Source: Haemophilus parainfluenzae (GTDB taxonomy: Bacteria; Pseudomonadota; Gammaproteobacteria; Enterobacterales; Pasteurellaceae). Taken from it: 64,000 nucleotides of DNA. Each line of letters opens with the position of its first letter. The first letter of the stretch is position 1. The notes beneath the pieces were generated by a model that saw only the letters and a list, made by a program, of their open reading frames with translations, was not told where the DNA came from and ran no database searches. This document shows positions 38,803 through 48,808 of the stretch, one piece after another. Both the position numbers and the translations under genes were made by a program. The stretch is from contig NZ_UGHY01000002.1 in NCBI RefSeq assembly GCF_900450995.1, forward strand, positions 1,359,001 through 1,423,000. Reading direction: 5' to 3'.

Positions 38803-40653
38803 TTAGTGAGTACTCGTACTGGTTGTCGTACGGTTTGCACGTTTACGATCGTTTTCCGTTAAGAGTTTTTTACGGATACGGATCGACTCTGGTGTCACTT
38901 CCACTAACTCGTCATCATCGATAAACTCGATGGCTTGTTCAAGTGTAAATTTCACCGGTGTAGTTAATACGATGGCATCATCTTTACCTGATGCACGCAT
39001 ATTGGTGAGTTTTTTACCTTGTAAACAGTTTACGGTTAAGTCGTTTGTGCGGCTGTGAATACCGATGATTTGACCTTCGTAAACTTCTACGTTGGCTTCA
39101 ATCATTAATTTACCACGCTCTTGTAAACCGAACAGTGCATAAGCCAATGCTTTACCCGTTGCGTTAGAAATTAATACACCGTTTTTACGTTGACCGATTT
39201 CACCTGGCTTGATGTCATCGTAGTGATCGAAACTGGAGTAAAGTAAACCTGTACCAGACGTCATCGTCATGAATTCACCACGGAAACCGATTAAGCCACG
39301 GCTTGGGATGATGTATTCTAAACGTACACGACCTTTGCCATCTGGCATCATGTCACGAACTTCACCTTTACGGATACCCAATGCTTCCATGACAGAACCT
39401 TGGTGTTGTTCTTCTACGTCAATAGTCACTTGCTCATAAGGCTCTTGTTTTTTACCGTTGATTTCACGGTAGATTACTTTAGGGCGAGAAACCGCAAGTT
39501 CATAACCTTCACGACGCATATTTTCAATTAATACAGAAAGGTGTAATTCGCCACGACCAGAAACACGGAATTCATCTGGGTTTGGTGTTTCTTCAACGCG
39601 TAATGCCACGTTGTGAACTAACTCTTTGTTTAAACGTTCAAGAATTTGACGAGAAGTCACATATTTGCCTTCTTGGCCCGCAAAAGGAGAGGTGTTTACA
39701 CAGAAGAACATGGTTACGGTTGGCTCATCAACGGTTAATGAAGGCAAGGCTTCAACGGCGTTGATATCGCAAATAGTATCCGAGATATTTAATTCACCTA
39801 AACCGGTAATCGCGATAATATCGCCTGCGTAAGCAATATCTTCTTCATAACGTTGTAAACCAAGATGACCTAATACTTGACCGACACGACCTTGGCGAGT
39901 TTTACCTTCGCCATCAATAATCGTTACAGGTTGATTTGGTTTGATTGCACCACGTTTGATACGACCGATACCGATAACACCCACATAGCTGTTATAGTCT
40001 AATTGTGAGATTTGCATTTGGAATGGTGCATCAAGTTCCACTTTTGGCGGTTCAACGTGTTGAACGATCGCTTCAAATAATGGGGTCATATCTTCCGCTA
40101 AATCTTCGTGTTCAAGCCCTGCGACACCATTTAATGCTGAAGCATAGATAATAGGGAAGTCTAATTGCTCATCGGTTGCGCCAAGGTTAACGAATAAATC
40201 GAATACTTGATCCACCACCCAATCAGGACGTGCGCCTAGACGGTCAACTTTGTTAATTACTACAATTGGTTTTAAACCATGAGCGAAGGCTTTTTGTGTC
40301 ACGAAACGCGTTTGTGGCATTGGGCCATCAAAGGCATCTACGACTAAAAGTACAGAATCCACCATAGAAAGTACACGTTCTACTTCACCACCGAAGTCGG
40401 CGTGTCCTGGGGTATCTACGATGTTAATACGATAACCATTCCAGTTAATTGCGGTATTTTTTGCAAGAATGGTAATGCCCCGTTCTTTTTCAAGATCGTT
40501 TGAGTCCATTACGCGTTCATCAACATCGCCGCGAGTTGATTCAAATGTACCGGATTGTTGAAGGAGTTTGTCAACGAGGGTAGTTTTACCATGGTCAACG
40601 TGAGCGATAATTGCGATATTGCGCAATTTATTAATATCAATGTCGTTTTTCAT
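38803..40653 (-). CDS. typA: Ribosome-associated GTPase BipA/TypA
   Basis: Translational GTPase of the EF-G/LepA class, linked to ribosome assembly and stress adaptation. The 616-residue product has the G-domain motifs [15 protein letters not shown] (G1), RGITI (G2), [14 protein letters not shown] (G3), [10 protein letters not shown] (G4) and SALNG (G5), then EF-G-like domains and the BipA-specific C-terminal domain. Standard length. It is divergent from glnA, as I recall in H. influenzae. Confidence 0.97.
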   Translation of the reverse strand: MKNDIDINKLRNIAIIAHVDHGKTTLVDKLLQQSGTFESTRGDVDERVMDSNDLEKERGITILAKNTAINWNGYRINIVDTPGHADFGGEVERVLSMVDSVLLVVDAFDGPMPQTRFVTQKAFAHGLKPIVVINKVDRLGARPDWVVDQVFDLFVNLGATDEQLDFPIIYASALNGVAGLEHEDLAEDMTPLFEAIVQHVEPPKVELDAPFQMQISQLDYNSYVGVIGIGRIKRGAIKPNQPVTIIDGEGKTRQGRVGQVLGHLGLQRYEEDIAYAGDIIAITGLGELNISDTICDINAVEALPSLTVDEPTVTMFFCVNTSPFAGQEGKYVTSRQILERLNKELVHNVALRVEETPNPDEFRVSGRGELHLSVLIENMRREGYELAVSRPKVIYREINGKKQEPYEQVTIDVEEQHQGSVMEALGIRKGEVRDMMPDGKGRVRLEYIIPSRGLIGFRGEFMTMTSGTGLLYSSFDHYDDIKPGEIGQRKNGVLISNATGKALAYALFGLQERGKLMIEANVEVYEGQIIGIHSRTNDLTVNCLQGKKLTNMRASGKDDAIVLTTPVKFTLEQAIEFIDDDELVEVTPESIRIRKKLLTENDRKRANRTTTSTSTH

Positions 40654-40727
40654 TTATTACGTTCTTAATGTTTAAGTTTTGTAGAGTGGAATTTTTATGC
40701 CACCAAATAGTCCAAGTAGTTTAAATT

Positions 40728-40744
40728 GGTGAGTCAAACTCACC
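40728..40744. repeat. Small palindrome upstream of typA
   Basis: GGTGAGT-CAA-ACTCACC is a perfect seven-base hairpin in the typA leader, followed by CTACGA. Similar GTAGGGTG-type intergenic palindromes are scattered in Haemophilus genomes; role unknown. Confidence 0.5.
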
Positions 40745-40902
40745 CTACGAGAATCTCGAAAGGGCAAAAATTATACACGATATTTCGTTGCTCTGCTATG
40801 CCATTGGATAAAATAAATCTTATGAAAAAGGCAGGCGGTTGCGTTATAATGCTCTTTTAATTTTTATAAAGATTATACACATAGCAAAATAGAGGACTCC
40901 CT

Positions 40903-42321
40903 ATGCCAAATGTAAATGCAATTGCCAATGTATTCAAATTGATCGAAGAGAACGATATTAAGTTCGTGCTACTTCGTTTCACCGACATTAAAGGTAAAGA
41001 ACATGGCGTTTCTATTCCGGTTAGCCTTGTTGATGAAGATATGTTTGAAGATGGCAAAATGTTCGATGGCTCTTCTGTTGAAGGTTGGAAAACCATTAAT
41101 AAAGCCGATATGCTTTTAATGCCAATCGCTGAGACTACAGTAGTCGATCCATTTGCGCAGATCCCAACACTTTCAATTCGTTGTAGCGTTTATGAGCCAA
41201 CAACCATGCAAAGCTATGATCGTGACCCGCGTTCAATTGCCATTCGTGCTGAAAACTATATGCGTTCAACCGGTATTGCTGATCAAGCATTCTTTGGTCC
41301 TGAGCCAGAGTTCTTCTTATTTGATGATGTGCGTTTTGATGTATCAATGAACCGTGCTTCTTTCGCCATTGATGATATTGAAGCTGCTTGGAACACCAAC
41401 AAAAAATACGAAGGTGGTAACAACGCTTATCGTCCATTGAAAAAAGCTGGTTACTGTGCGGTTGCTCCAATTGATACGGCTCATGATATTCGCTCTGAAA
41501 TGTGTTTAATTTTAGAAGAAATGGGCTTAGCCATCGAAGCTCATCACCATGAAGTGGCAACCGCAGGTCAAAACGAAATTGCAACGAAATTCAACAGCTT
41601 AACCTTGAAAGCGGATGAAACACAAATCTATAAATATGTGGTACAAAACGTTGCATTAGAACACGGTAAAACCGCTTGTTTTATGCCTAAACCAATCACG
41701 GGTGACAATGGTTCAGGCATGCACTGCAATATGTCACTAAGCAAAGACGGTAAAAATATTTTTCAAGGTGATAAATATGCAGGCCTTTCTGAAACCGCAC
41801 TTTATTACATCGGCGGTATCATTAAGCATGCTAAAGCATTAAATGCTTTCACCAACCCAAGTACTAACTCATACAAACGTTTAGTGCCTGGCTTTGAAGC
41901 GCCTGTATTATTGGCTTACTCTGCAAGCAACCGTTCTGCCTCAATTCGTATTCCGGCAGTCACTAGTCCGAAAGCGATTCGTATTGAAGCACGTTTCCCA
42001 GATCCAATGGCAAACCCATATCTTGCATTCGCAGCATTATTAATGGCAGGTCTTGATGGTGTAGTAAACAAAATCCACCCGGGTGATGCAATGGATAAAA
42101 ATCTTTACGATCTTCCACCAGAAGAATTAAAAGATATTCCAGCAGTTGCAAGCTCGTTAGAAGAAGCCTTGAGTTCATTAGAAAAAGACTATGAATTCTT
42201 AACGCAAGGTGGTGTGTTCGCGAAAGACTTTATCGAAGCATTTATTAATATTAAACGTAAAGAAGTAGAACGTTTAAATATGACACCACATCCTGTTGAG
42301 TTTGAGATGTATTATGCATAA
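40903..42321 (+). CDS. glnA: Glutamine synthetase, type I
   Basis: Makes glutamine from glutamate, ammonia and ATP as a dodecamer. The 472-residue sequence has the ATP/Mg blocks [40 protein letters not shown], the glutamate-binding NRSASIRIP region and the adenylylation site [12 protein letters not shown] (Tyr about 400), so activity is probably controlled by GlnE. Start ATG 40903 has a GAGGA ribosome site. An uptake-signal terminator follows. Confidence 0.98.
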   Translation: MPNVNAIANVFKLIEENDIKFVLLRFTDIKGKEHGVSIPVSLVDEDMFEDGKMFDGSSVEGWKTINKADMLLMPIAETTVVDPFAQIPTLSIRCSVYEPTTMQSYDRDPRSIAIRAENYMRSTGIADQAFFGPEPEFFLFDDVRFDVSMNRASFAIDDIEAAWNTNKKYEGGNNAYRPLKKAGYCAVAPIDTAHDIRSEMCLILEEMGLAIEAHHHEVATAGQNEIATKFNSLTLKADETQIYKYVVQNVALEHGKTACFMPKPITGDNGSGMHCNMSLSKDGKNIFQGDKYAGLSETALYYIGGIIKHAKALNAFTNPSTNSYKRLVPGFEAPVLLAYSASNRSASIRIPAVTSPKAIRIEARFPDPMANPYLAFAALLMAGLDGVVNKIHPGDAMDKNLYDLPPEELKDIPAVASSLEEALSSLEKDYEFLTQGGVFAKDFIEAFINIKRKEVERLNMTPHPVEFEMYYA

Positions 42322-42351
42322 GAAACGATAGATTTCTAGTTGCTAAATGAG

Positions 42352-42383
42352 AAAGTGCGGTCATTTTTGGCCGCACTTTTTGT
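42352..42383 (+). terminator. Terminator after glnA from an uptake-signal pair
   Basis: AAAGTGCGGTC and GGCCGCACTTT pair over a short loop and are followed by T-rich sequence. Confidence 0.82.
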
Positions 42384-42385
42384 AT

Positions 42386-42413
42386 GTGATATCACGTTGA
42401 ATTCGTGTATAAT
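42386..42413 (+). promoter_or_regulatory. Candidate promoter of the polysaccharide locus
   Basis: A consensus TATAAT box lies at 42408-42413, 30 bases before the wzm ATG. The -35 region is weak, but a perfect palindrome GTGATATCAC (42386-42395) sits there and could bind an activator. Assignment is based on sequence only. Confidence 0.5.
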
Positions 42414-42442
42414 AGAAATCCGATTATAGATAGGACTAGATT

Positions 42443-43234
42443 ATGCTAAATAAATTTGTAGGCAAATTTCGCCGATTTTATGCATTCGATGAACTTTTAA
42501 AACAACTTATCATAAGAGATGTAAAACTCAAGTACCGCCGCAGTTATTTGGGGTATTTATGGAGTATATTGAACCCCTTAATGTTAATGATGGTTCTTGT
42601 TGTTGTTTTCTCTAATCTCTTCCGATTTGATATTCCTAATTTCCCACTTTATATGATCTCGGGTCAATTTCTTTTTAATTTTATGACTGAAGCAACCAAT
42701 ATGTCTGTTGGTTCAATTACTGGAAATTCTGCCTTAATAAAGAAGACATATGTGCCAAAATATGTTTTTACAGTTTCTAAGGTAGGAAGTTCTCTAGTTA
42801 ACTTACTCTTTTCTCTTGGAGCCTTGCTGTTAGTAATGATTTTTACAGATGCAGAGTTTTCTTGGAATCTCTTATTTTTTCCTGTCATTATTTTAGAAGT
42901 ATTTATTTTTAGTTTAGGACTTGGTTTGTGGCTTTCTGCGATTACAGTCTTTTTTCGTGATATTCAGTATTTATGGGGCGTATTTATTTCAATGTGGATG
43001 TACCTTACTCCATTATTCTATCCCGTATCAATCATTCCGGAGGAATACCAAGAGTTATACAAAAATGCAAATCCAATGTATGGCTATATTGAGCAATTCA
43101 GAGATATCGTCTTACATGCAAAATTTCCACAGACTGATTCGATTCTAATCGGTTTTGGTACGGCTATTTTGGTTCTTGTCCTTGGGGCTTGGTATTTTAA
43201 TAAAAAACAAGACGAGTTTATTTTATATATCTAA
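42443..43234 (+). CDS. wzm: Polysaccharide ABC transporter permease
   Basis: ABC-2 type membrane protein, 263 residues, six hydrophobic segments, with the family N-terminus LLKQLIIRDVKLKYRRSYLGYLWSILNPL and the YLTPLFYPVSIIPEEYQ segment. It forms the channel that flips a finished O-chain on its undecaprenyl carrier across the inner membrane with Wzt. It is the first gene after glnA. Its stop overlaps the wzt start. Confidence 0.93.
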   Translation: MLNKFVGKFRRFYAFDELLKQLIIRDVKLKYRRSYLGYLWSILNPLMLMMVLVVVFSNLFRFDIPNFPLYMISGQFLFNFMTEATNMSVGSITGNSALIKKTYVPKYVFTVSKVGSSLVNLLFSLGALLLVMIFTDAEFSWNLLFFPVIILEVFIFSLGLGLWLSAITVFFRDIQYLWGVFISMWMYLTPLFYPVSIIPEEYQELYKNANPMYGYIEQFRDIVLHAKFPQTDSILIGFGTAILVLVLGAWYFNKKQDEFILYI

Positions 43235-43965
43235 TGAATAAAGAAACAGTAATTAAAGTCACTAATGCTACGGTGCGTTTTAATAAAGCAACCGAACAAT
43301 ATAATGGCTTAAAAGAATATGTGATTAAGATGCTAAAAGGGGAACTGATGTTCCAAGAGTTTTTAGCATTAAAAGATGTTAATCTTGAAGTGAAGAAAGG
43401 TGAGTCTTGGGGGTTAGTTGGTACCAATGGTTCTGGTAAGTCGACTCTTTTAAAGTTAATTTGTGGTATTTTAAAACCCTATAAAGGCATTGTCGAAGTA
43501 CATGGTAATATCGCACCTCTCATTGAGCTTGGTGCAGGTTTTGATGGGGAACTTACTGCAAGAGAGAATATCTATCTCAATGGTGCTCTGCTTGGACATA
43601 AGAAAGCTTTTATGGAGCAGCATTTTGATGAAATTATTGAGTTTGCGGAGCTTCAAGATTTTGTGGATGTGCCACTTAAAAACTTTTCATCTGGTATGGC
43701 AGCACGCCTTGGTTTTGCGATAGCGACGATTGTTAAGCCAGAAATTCTCATTGTGGATGAAGTGCTTGCTGTAGGCGATGCAGCCTTCCAAGAAAAATGT
43801 AAAAAACGTATGGAAGAAATGCTTGCTGGTGGCACAACATTATTGTTTGTTTCCCACTCAATTGAGCAAGTAAAAGAGCTTTGCCAGAATGTGATTTGGA
43901 TTGATAAAGGTATCGCAAAAGCTTCTGGTAAAACAGAAGATATAATCCCATTATACGATGTATGA
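43234..43965 (+). CDS. wzt: Polysaccharide ABC transporter ATPase
   Basis: A 243-residue ATPase with Walker A GTNGSGKSTLLK, Q-loop region, signature LKNFSSGMAARLGFAIA, Walker B ILIVDEVLAVGD and the switch His in LLFVSHS. It has only the nucleotide-binding domain; the C-terminal carbohydrate-binding domain that reads chain-terminator caps in some Wzt proteins is absent, so chain length is likely set in another way (inference). It overlaps wzm by one base and the gtrA gene by eight. Confidence 0.94.
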   Translation: MNKETVIKVTNATVRFNKATEQYNGLKEYVIKMLKGELMFQEFLALKDVNLEVKKGESWGLVGTNGSGKSTLLKLICGILKPYKGIVEVHGNIAPLIELGAGFDGELTARENIYLNGALLGHKKAFMEQHFDEIIEFAELQDFVDVPLKNFSSGMAARLGFAIATIVKPEILIVDEVLAVGDAAFQEKCKKRMEEMLAGGTTLLFVSHSIEQVKELCQNVIWIDKGIAKASGKTEDIIPLYDV

Positions 43966-44326
43966 TTTTTATATGTTTTCTAAATATATTCTAGTCGGTA
44001 TCATCAATACCGCCATTACAGCACTACTTATTCTTTTATTAATGTATTTGGGATTAGGCGTATATACTTCTAATGCGTTCGGTTATATTGCTGGCATTAT
44101 CGTTAGCTTTATATTAAATACATTATTTACTTTCTCAACTAAACTCACATGGAAAAGATTTATAAAATTTATAATAAACTGTGGGATTTGTTATGTGGTT
44201 AATTTAGTTGTAATTTATCTAGTTTTATTCATTAATAATGAATGGATCTATTTTGCACAATTATTCGGTATGGGAGCTTATACCGTTTCAGGTTTTATTT
44301 TAAATAAATTATGGGTGATGAAATAA
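43958..44326 (+). CDS. gtrA: GtrA-like flippase for undecaprenyl-linked sugar
   Basis: A 122-residue GtrA/DPMS-type membrane protein with four hydrophobic segments (FSKYILVGIINTAITALLILLLMYLG, GYIAGIIVSFILNTLFTF, GICYVVNLVVIYLVLF, TVSGFILNKLWV). In phage Gtr systems it moves undecaprenyl-phosphate-glucose to the periplasmic face. It precedes gtrB with overlapping stop and start (TAATG). Confidence 0.88.
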   Translation: MYDFYMFSKYILVGIINTAITALLILLLMYLGLGVYTSNAFGYIAGIIVSFILNTLFTFSTKLTWKRFIKFIINCGICYVVNLVVIYLVLFINNEWIYFAQLFGMGAYTVSGFILNKLWVMK

Positions 44327-45312
44327 TGCCAACAGAACAGAACAGAACAGAACGGCCATCTTTGGCGATCGTTGTTCCTTGTTATAACGAAAGTGAAGTT
44401 TTTAGCTATTGCTTGAATGCACTAACAGATATTTTAAAAGATCTTATTAATAAGAATAAGATTAAAGCAAATAGTTATGTACTTTTTGTTGATGATGGTA
44501 GCAAAGATGACACTTGGCAACAAATCGAGCAAGCAAGTAACGTATCCAATCTCATTCGTGGAGTAAAACTCTCTCGTAATAAAGGACACCAAATTGCACT
44601 CTTAGCAGGTTTGTATTCTGTAGATACTGATGTGAGTATCAGTATTGATGCCGATTTGCAAGATGATACCAATTGCATTTATGAAATGCTTGATAAATAT
44701 ATGCAAGGTAATGAAATTGTTTATGGCGTTCGCAATGATCGTACAACAGATACGGCATTTAAACGCGGCACAGCTGGACTGTTTTATACCTTAATGACTA
44801 AATTAGGTGTTGAGCAAACTGAAAATCACGCAGATTATCGTTTACTGAGCTCTAAAGCATTAGATGCATTAAAACAATATAAAGAGCAAAATGTATATCT
44901 ACGTGGAATGATCCCATTAATAGGCTTTAAAAACGACAAAGTCTATTACACAAGAAGTGAACGTATTGCGGGTGATTCTAAATATCCATTAAAGAAAATG
45001 TTAGCTCTTGCATTAGAAGGTATTACTTCGTTAAGTATTGCCCCATTGCGTTTAATCTCAGTGATTGGTTTTCTAACTTGCTTATTTTCCGCTTTAGCAG
45101 GAATTTATGTTTTAGTGGATAAACTATTAGGAAACACAGTAGAAGGTTGGACATCACTTATGATTGCAATTTTCTTCTTAGGTGGAGTTCAAATGCTATC
45201 ACTTGGTGTAATTGGTGAGTACGTTGGTAAGATCTATATTGAAAGTAAGAATAGACCAAAGTTTTTTGTTGAAAGATGCAGTATATCTAAGAATTTTTAT
45301 CCTGACAATTAA
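44326..45312 (+). CDS. gtrB: GtrB-like undecaprenyl-phosphate glucosyltransferase with AACAG repeats
   Basis: GT2 enzyme that makes undecaprenyl-phosphate-glucose from UDP-glucose. The 328-residue product has VVPCYNESEVFSYC, VDDGSKDDTW, the DADLQDD metal motif, NHADYRLLSSKALDALKQYKE and two C-terminal transmembrane segments (LISVIGFLTCLFSALAGIYVLV, MIAIFFLGGVQMLSLGVIGEYVGKIY). The start ATG 44326 overlaps the gtrA stop; a longer in-frame start is at 44311. Two codons in, four copies of AACAG (44331-44350) form a repeat whose gain or loss would shift the frame. Confidence 0.93.
   Translation: MPTEQNRTERPSLAIVVPCYNESEVFSYCLNALTDILKDLINKNKIKANSYVLFVDDGSKDDTWQQIEQASNVSNLIRGVKLSRNKGHQIALLAGLYSVDTDVSISIDADLQDDTNCIYEMLDKYMQGNEIVYGVRNDRTTDTAFKRGTAGLFYTLMTKLGVEQTENHADYRLLSSKALDALKQYKEQNVYLRGMIPLIGFKNDKVYYTRSERIAGDSKYPLKKMLALALEGITSLSIAPLRLISVIGFLTCLFSALAGIYVLVDKLLGNTVEGWTSLMIAIFFLGGVQMLSLGVIGEYVGKIYIESKNRPKFFVERCSISKNFYPDN
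44331..44353 (+). repeat. Pentanucleotide repeat (AACAG)4 at the start of gtrB
   Basis: Four perfect AACAG units plus AAC follow the start codon of gtrB within the reading frame. Five is not a multiple of three, so loss or gain of a unit closes the frame. Confidence 0.9.
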
Positions 45313-45321
45313 AGAGGACTT

Positions 45322-46389
45322 ATGAGTAAGAAAATTCTCGTCACTGGTGGTGCAGGCTTTATCGGTTCTGCAGTTGTTCGCCATATTATTGAAAACACGC
45401 AAGATAGCGTAGTAAACGTTGATAAATTGACCTATGCAGGTAATTTAGAATCCCTTGAAGCGGTAGAAAATCATCTACGCTATGCGTTTGAGCAAGTAGA
45501 TATTTGTGATGCGAAAGCACTCTCTCGCGTGTTTGAGCAACACCAACCAGATGCGGTGATGCACTTAGCGGCAGAAAGCCACGTTGACCGTTCTATTGAT
45601 GGTCCTGCTGCCTTTATCGAAACTAACATTGTGGGAACTTACACCCTATTAGAAGCCGCTCGTGCTTATTGGAATACCTTAAGCGATGAGAAAAAAGCAG
45701 CATTCCGTTTCCACCATATTTCTACCGATGAAGTATATGGTGATTTAGAAGGGACAGATGAGCTCTTTACTGAAACCACACCTTATGCACCAAGCAGCCC
45801 TTACTCTGCTTCAAAAGCCTCAAGTGATCACTTAGTTCGTTCGTGGTTGCGTACTTATGGCTTACCAACGATTGTGACTAACTGTTCAAATAACTATGGT
45901 CCATTCCACTTCCCTGAAAAACTAATTCCATTAATGATCTTAAATGCGTTAGATGGTAAACCATTACCTGTGTATGGCAACGGTCAACAAATCCGTGACT
46001 GGTTATTTGTGGAAGATCACGCACGCGCTTTATATAAAGTGGTAACAGAAGGCGAAATCGGTGAAACCTACAACATTGGTGGACATAACGAAAAAGCTAA
46101 CATTGATGTCGTTCGCACTATCTGCGCCTTATTAGAAGAATTAGTACCAAACAAACCTGAAGGAGTAGTAAAATACGAAGATTTAATCACCTATGTGAAA
46201 GACCGCCCAGGCCATGATGTACGTTATGCGATTGATGCAGCAAAAATTGGTCATGAATTAGGCTGGAAACCACAAGAAACCTTTGAATCTGGTATTCGCA
46301 AAACCGTGGAATGGTATCTAAACAACAAAAAATGGTGGAGTCGCGTGTTAGATGGTTCTTATAACCGTGAGCGTTTGGGTAGTCAATAA
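45322..46389 (+). CDS. rmlB: dTDP-glucose 4,6-dehydratase
   Basis: NAD-dependent SDR enzyme, second step to dTDP-L-rhamnose. The 355-residue sequence has [14 protein letters not shown], the DERIVED catalytic pair [24 protein letters not shown] and [13 protein letters not shown]. Codons here are richer in G/C than in the downstream glycosyltransferase genes. First gene of the rhamnose cassette, followed by rmlA. Confidence 0.97.
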   Translation: MSKKILVTGGAGFIGSAVVRHIIENTQDSVVNVDKLTYAGNLESLEAVENHLRYAFEQVDICDAKALSRVFEQHQPDAVMHLAAESHVDRSIDGPAAFIETNIVGTYTLLEAARAYWNTLSDEKKAAFRFHHISTDEVYGDLEGTDELFTETTPYAPSSPYSASKASSDHLVRSWLRTYGLPTIVTNCSNNYGPFHFPEKLIPLMILNALDGKPLPVYGNGQQIRDWLFVEDHARALYKVVTEGEIGETYNIGGHNEKANIDVVRTICALLEELVPNKPEGVVKYEDLITYVKDRPGHDVRYAIDAAKIGHELGWKPQETFESGIRKTVEWYLNNKKWWSRVLDGSYNRERLGSQ

Positions 46390-46464
46390 TTTTACAAGCG
46401 GTTAGGTTTTGGTACTTTTTGGCAAAACAGAGCAAAAACTAACCACACTTTAAAAAGGATCTCT

Positions 46465-47337
46465 ATGAAAGGCATTATTCTCGCAGGCGGTTCTGGCACT
46501 CGCCTCTACCCAATTACTCGTGGTGTGTCGAAACAGCTTTTGCCTGTTTACGACAAACCGATGATTTACTATCCGCTTTCAGTGCTTATGCTGGCGGGTA
46601 TTCGTGATATTTTGATTATCACCACACCTGAAGATAACGAGAGCTTCAAACGCTTATTAGGCGATGGTTCAGATTTCGGCATGAATTTACAATACGCTAT
46701 TCAACCTAGCCCAGATGGTCTTGCGCAAGCCTTCTTAATTGGTGAAGAATTTCTCAACGGCGATAGCTGCTGTTTAGTGCTAGGCGATAACATTTTCTAC
46801 GGCCAGCACTTCACACAAATGTTGCAAGAGGCGGTTGCACAGCCTTATGGCGCAACGGTATTTGGTTATTTAGTGAAAGATCCTGAACGTTTTGGCGTAG
46901 TGGAATTTGACGAAAACTTCAAAGCTATTTCCATTGAAGAAAAACCCACTCAGCCGAAATCAAACTATGCCGTAACAGGTTTATATTTCTATGATAACCG
47001 CGTAGTGGATTTTGCAAAACAAGTCAAACCATCGGCGCGTGGTGAATTAGAAATTACCACATTAAATGAAATGTATCTAAAAGACGGTTCGTTAAACGTG
47101 CAATTACTTGGACGTGGTTTTGCGTGGTTAGATACGGGCACACACGAGAGTTTACACGAAGCCGCTTCTTTTGTTCGCACCATCGAAAATGTACAAGGTT
47201 TACAAGTCGCTTGCTTAGAAGAGATTGCGTGGCGTCATGGCTGGCTCACATCTGAACAAGTGGAGCAACTGGCTAAACCAATGGCAAAAAATGAGTATGG
47301 GCAATATCTGCTTAGAATAATTAAGGAAAAAAAATAG
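46465..47337 (+). CDS. rmlA: Glucose-1-phosphate thymidylyltransferase
   Basis: Makes dTDP-glucose from dTTP and glucose 1-phosphate, first step of the dTDP-rhamnose route. The 290-residue sequence has the [20 protein letters not shown] nucleotidyl motif and [42 protein letters not shown]. rmlD begins two bases after the stop. Confidence 0.97.
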   Translation: MKGIILAGGSGTRLYPITRGVSKQLLPVYDKPMIYYPLSVLMLAGIRDILIITTPEDNESFKRLLGDGSDFGMNLQYAIQPSPDGLAQAFLIGEEFLNGDSCCLVLGDNIFYGQHFTQMLQEAVAQPYGATVFGYLVKDPERFGVVEFDENFKAISIEEKPTQPKSNYAVTGLYFYDNRVVDFAKQVKPSARGELEITTLNEMYLKDGSLNVQLLGRGFAWLDTGTHESLHEAASFVRTIENVQGLQVACLEEIAWRHGWLTSEQVEQLAKPMAKNEYGQYLLRIIKEKK

Positions 47338-47338
47338 C

Positions 47339-48223
47339 ATGGCTAAACTCCTAATTACGGGAGCAAATGGGCAGGTAGGTTTCATTCTTTCTCAAAAATT
47401 AAGAAATGAATCAAAACACGAAGTATTGGCACTATCCCATGCTGAGCTTGACATAACGAATAAAGAAGCAGTTTCCTCCATTGTAGATTCTTTTGCTCCC
47501 GATGTAATCATTAATTGTGCCGCATATACAGATGTAGATAAAGCTGAGTCAAAAATAAAACTAGCTTATGATGTTAATATGAATGGCGTAAAATATTTAG
47601 CAGAAGCTGCAAATAAATGTAATGCAACTATTTTACATATATCAACTGATTATGTATTTGATGGGGGTAAGACGGATAAATATACAGAAAAAGATATTAT
47701 CCATCCTATCAGTGTCTACGGTAGTTCTAAGGCGAAAGGAGATACTATCCTTTTATCTTTATCTCCAAAAGCTATAATTCTAAGAACCTCATGGGTATTT
47801 GGCGAGCACGGTAATAACTTTGTTAAAACCATCCTGGGTTTAGCAAAAAGTAAAGATACCTTAGCTGTGGTTAGCGATCAAATTGGCGGCCCGACTTATG
47901 CTAAGGATGTTGCGACAGCATTAATTTATATTGCTGAACAAATTATTGAAGATGGAAATATTAGATATGGTATTTATAATTTTGCTGGTAAACCTTGCGT
48001 AAGTTGGTATGATTTTTCGAAAACTATTTTTGAGGAAGCTGTTTCGCAAAACGTATTAGAAAAATCACCGCTTGTGAATGCGATTACCACAGCAGATTAC
48101 CCAACACCAGCCAAACGCCCACTAAATTCTTGCTTAGATTTGACAAAAATACAACAAGTGTTCGGCATTCAACCAAGCGATTGGCAAGCAGCATTGAAAA
48201 ACATTAAGGCATATATAGAATAA
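47339..48223 (+). CDS. rmlD: dTDP-4-dehydrorhamnose reductase
   Basis: NAD(P)H-dependent last step to dTDP-L-rhamnose. The 294-residue product has LLITGANGQVGFILSQKLR, the active-site TDYVFDGGKTDKYTE and YGSSKAKGD, and RTSWVFGEHGNNFVKTI. Its codon usage is AT-richer than rmlB and rmlA. A small RelA/SpoT-like gene follows before rmlC. Confidence 0.95.
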   Translation: MAKLLITGANGQVGFILSQKLRNESKHEVLALSHAELDITNKEAVSSIVDSFAPDVIINCAAYTDVDKAESKIKLAYDVNMNGVKYLAEAANKCNATILHISTDYVFDGGKTDKYTEKDIIHPISVYGSSKAKGDTILLSLSPKAIILRTSWVFGEHGNNFVKTILGLAKSKDTLAVVSDQIGGPTYAKDVATALIYIAEQIIEDGNIRYGIYNFAGKPCVSWYDFSKTIFEEAVSQNVLEKSPLVNAITTADYPTPAKRPLNSCLDLTKIQQVFGIQPSDWQAALKNIKAYIE

Positions 48224-48235
48224 AAAAGGGAAAAT

Positions 48236-48808
48236 ATGCTTGAGAAAATAGAGCGTTTAATTGATGAAATTAATAAAGTTCATCTTGCTTTTTCAAAAGA
48301 TTATTTTGAAACAGATAAAATTGAGAAAGTTAATTTAAAACATACGCTAGCAAAAGCGCCTGTGGAGCATATTTTATCTTATCGCTTAAACTTACACGAA
48401 TCAATCAATGATTATTTATATCGAGCGGATTTATATGATGTCCCTTATTTTTATCGGGTAAAAACATCAGAATCTATTTTAGATAAAATTGAACGATTTA
48501 AACAACGTAGTGAAGGTTATCCTGTAAATAGCATTTTAAATGATATTTTTGGTGCACGAATTGTTGTTTCTTCTGAAGATATTGCTCAAGTGATGGAGCA
48601 ATTAGATAATTGGAAAGAAAAATATGGCTTGAAAAATTGGTATTTACGCGATAAAGATGAATATGTAGGCATTCATATTTATTTCAAAAATGCCAGCAAC
48701 TTTTATTACCCTTGGGAATTACAAATTTGGGATAAAAAAGATGCCGAAAAAAACATTCAAAGCCACCAAAAATATAAACGTAATTTTGTAAAAAATAAGG
48801 ATTCTTAA
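48236..48808 (+). CDS. Small RelA/SpoT-domain protein inside the rhamnose cassette
   Basis: A 190-residue protein with the motif order of a RelA/SpoT synthetase domain: R74-x-K76 and K84 (YRVKTSESILDKIERF, compare RPKHIYS..RK), D103 and R108-I109 (NDIFGARIVV, compare YDVRAVRI), Y143 and IH at 146-147 (EYVGIHIYF, compare NGYQSIH), E161 and Q163 (WELQIWD, compare EVQIRT) and H177-x2-YK (HQKYK, compare HWKYK). No hydrolase, TGS or ACT domain exists, as in small alarmone synthetases. It lies 12 bases after rmlD and its stop overlaps the rmlC start (TAATG), so it is part of the operon. Whether it makes (p)ppGpp, acts on another nucleotide or is a toxin is unknown. Confidence 0.75.
   Translation: MLEKIERLIDEINKVHLAFSKDYFETDKIEKVNLKHTLAKAPVEHILSYRLNLHESINDYLYRADLYDVPYFYRVKTSESILDKIERFKQRSEGYPVNSILNDIFGARIVVSSEDIAQVMEQLDNWKEKYGLKNWYLRDKDEYVGIHIYFKNASNFYYPWELQIWDKKDAEKNIQSHQKYKRNFVKNKDS

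Noticed and set aside
42386..42395. GTGATATCAC as a CRP site
   Set aside because: It lacks the six-base spacer of the CRP consensus, so it is kept only as an unnamed palindrome in the promoter.
48236..48808. Reading the small gene as a rhamnosyl- or nucleotidyltransferase of the Rml pathway
   Set aside because: The four Rml enzymes are all present beside it, and its motif order matches the RelA/SpoT synthetase domain, not sugar nucleotidyltransferases.
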